DNA of 64,000 bases from WTFY01 sp011523795 (GTDB taxonomy: Bacteria > Pseudomonadota > Gammaproteobacteria > UBA4575). Below are positions 62,838 to 64,000 of this stretch, in pieces. The notes below the pieces were generated by a model that did no database searches, was not told where the DNA came from, and saw nothing but the letters and a program-made list of their open reading frames with translations. The translations under genes were made by a program, and so were the position numbers. The stretch lies in the NCBI GenBank assembly GCA_965207475.1, contig OZ242278.1, positions 1,736,001 to 1,800,000 on the forward strand, in the 5' to 3' direction. Every line of letters begins with the position of its first letter. Position 1 is the first letter of the stretch.

Positions 62838-64000
62838 ATGAAGGACACGCTGGATATCTCCCTCGCACAATGCAATTTTCTGGTTGGAGACATTGAAGGT
62901 AATACGCTGAAGATTATCGAAACTGCAAAATATGCTCGAGATCATCTTCATGCAGATTTGGTGGTATTTTCTGAATTATCCCTTACAGGATATCCGCTTG
63001 AGGACCTTTTGTTTCACCCAGCAATCCTGCCAGCTATCAGCCACTCTCTGGAGAAAATAAAGAGCGAGATAAACGGTATCTATATTCTGCTTGGAGCACC
63101 TACTAAAGAGGGCGAGTACCTTTTCAATTCAGCATTTGTGATACGTGACACTGAGATTCTCGCTATTTACCACAAGCGTATATTGCCCAATTACGAGGTA
63201 TTTGATGAAGTGCGTTACTTTCAGGCTGGCACTGCCACGTGTGTAGTAGACATAAGTGGCGTGAAGGCAGGAATCACGATTTGTGAGGATATCTGGTCTG
63301 ACTTACCTATCAGAGAGACTGTAGAGGCAGGCGCAGAGCTGATAATCAACATCAATGCAAGTCCGTATCAGATAGGTAAGACTGCGGAAAGAATTCGTGT
63401 ATTGAAGACCCGAATCGATGAGCAGAATGTTCCCATCATATATGTGAACCAAGTTGGCGGCCAGGATGAACTGGTTTTTGATGGTGAGTCAATTTGCTTG
63501 GACAGGCAGGGTGGGCTATGCATGTTGGCACCGGCTTTTGTAACAGGTGCCTTTACTGTTCAATATTCGAGAGTCCAGGCAGACTTGCTGGAAAGCAGCT
63601 GTCTGCACTCGCCTTTGCCAGAACTTGCATCGATCTACCAAGCGATTTTGTTGGGTGTTAGGGATTATGTGCAGAAGAATCACTTTGAGGGGGTAGTGGT
63701 GGGCTTGTCCGGGGGAATCGATTCGGCATTGACACTTGTCCTTGCAGTCGATGCACTCGGTGCAGACCGTGTGCAGGCGGTGATGATGCCTTTTCGTTAT
63801 ACATCAGATATGAGCGTTGAGGATGCCACAAGGTTGGCAAACCAACTCGATGTCAAACTCGATGTCATACCGATAGACAATATCTATACGACAGTAGCTT
63901 GCAGTCTTCAGCCTGTTTTGCCTGATTCCGAGGATGGGATTACCGGAGAAAATATTCAATCCCGTATTCGTGGTCTGTTACTGATGGCCTTGTCCAACAA
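62838..64000 (+). CDS. nadE: Glutamine-dependent NAD synthetase (5' part, runs off the window)
   Basis: From ATG 62838 the frame is open to the end (387 codons). The N-terminal nitrilase-like amidase has the Glu-Lys-Cys triad in FSELSLTGYP, YHKRILPNY and TICEDIW, and makes ammonia from glutamine. The synthetase domain begins near residue 270 with the ATP loop GLSGGIDSA. Full enzymes are about 540-580 residues, so about a third is missing. It follows sucD by 24 bases and is probably cotranscribed. Confidence 0.95.
   Translation, partial: MKDTLDISLAQCNFLVGDIEGNTLKIIETAKYARDHLHADLVVFSELSLTGYPLEDLLFHPAILPAISHSLEKIKSEINGIYILLGAPTKEGEYLFNSAFVIRDTEILAIYHKRILPNYEVFDEVRYFQAGTATCVVDISGVKAGITICEDIWSDLPIRETVEAGAELIININASPYQIGKTAERIRVLKTRIDEQNVPIIYVNQVGGQDELVFDGESICLDRQGGLCMLAPAFVTGAFTVQYSRVQADLLESSCLHSPLPELASIYQAILLGVRDYVQKNHFEGVVVGLSGGIDSALTLVLAVDALGADRVQAVMMPFRYTSDMSVEDATRLANQLDVKLDVIPIDNIYTTVACSLQPVLPDSEDGITGENIQSRIRGLLLMALSN

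Noticed and set aside
1..64000. Mobile elements, CRISPR arrays, tRNA genes, phage or defence islands
   Set aside because: I looked in all gaps on both strands and saw no transposase, repeat array, tRNA-like cloverleaf or integrase; almost all of the length is core genes.

Overview
The window is a piece of a gammaproteobacterial chromosome with moderate GC (roughly mid-40s percent by eye). It is packed with core genes. Gamma-type markers are lpoA, the lptC-lptA-lptB-rpoN block, sspA-sspB behind petABC, zapD-coaE, and a murA-his-nif3-petABC order that I recall from Pseudomonas- and Chromatiales-like genomes. HPr kinase with RapZ, a short RnfB ferredoxin between metG and nth, DciA, and murB inside the dcw cluster point away from enterics. 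They fit a lineage such as the sulfur-oxidising or methylotrophic gammas, but I cannot name the organism. I see no transposase, phage gene, integrase, tRNA, CRISPR array or toxin/defence module.

Layout: (1) 1-3071, minus strand: metG, an RnfB-like ferredoxin and nth. (2) 3240-5020, plus: apbC and dcd. (3) 5106-16707, minus: mgtE, a regulatory PTS set (ptsI, ptsH, EIIA-Man, rapZ, hprK, ptsN), hpf, rpoN, then LPS transport and Kdo genes (lptB, lptA, lptC, kdsC) and a cation exchanger. (4) 17165-28552, plus: orphan mlaC, murA, hisG-aroG-hisD-hisC, a Nif3 protein, cytochrome bc1 (petABC) and sspAB. (5) 28573-32625, minus: a GlcD-like flavoprotein, a SIS protein (GmhA/DiaA) and lpoA. (6) 32660-33925, plus: rsmI and the RNase P RNA gene. 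(7) 34149-52759, plus: a complete, tightly overlapping division/cell-wall (dcw) cluster from mraZ to ftsZ, followed by lpxC. It has a good sigma70 promoter and three phased MraZ boxes in front. (8) 52777-64000: dciA (minus), an M23 peptidase, secA, argJ, a Nudix/TenI fusion, zapD and coaE (minus), sucCD and the 5' part of nadE.

Together these genes cover much of envelope construction: peptidoglycan precursor synthesis and division, lipid A commitment (lpxC), Kdo phosphatase, the Lpt bridge and protein export. They also cover an aerobic bc1 respiratory segment and a sugar-transport-free PTS that probably senses nitrogen/carbon state through HPr-Ser kinase and EIIA-Ntr.

Most of the window is ordinary. 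Points worth a second look are mostly absences and small signals. Partner genes normally found beside mlaC and kdsC are missing (mlaFED, mlaB, kdsD). aroG sits inside the his run. The specificity loop of the RNase P RNA seems to lack the usual GGU. The dcw control region is well preserved. I found nothing I would call a new biological system.
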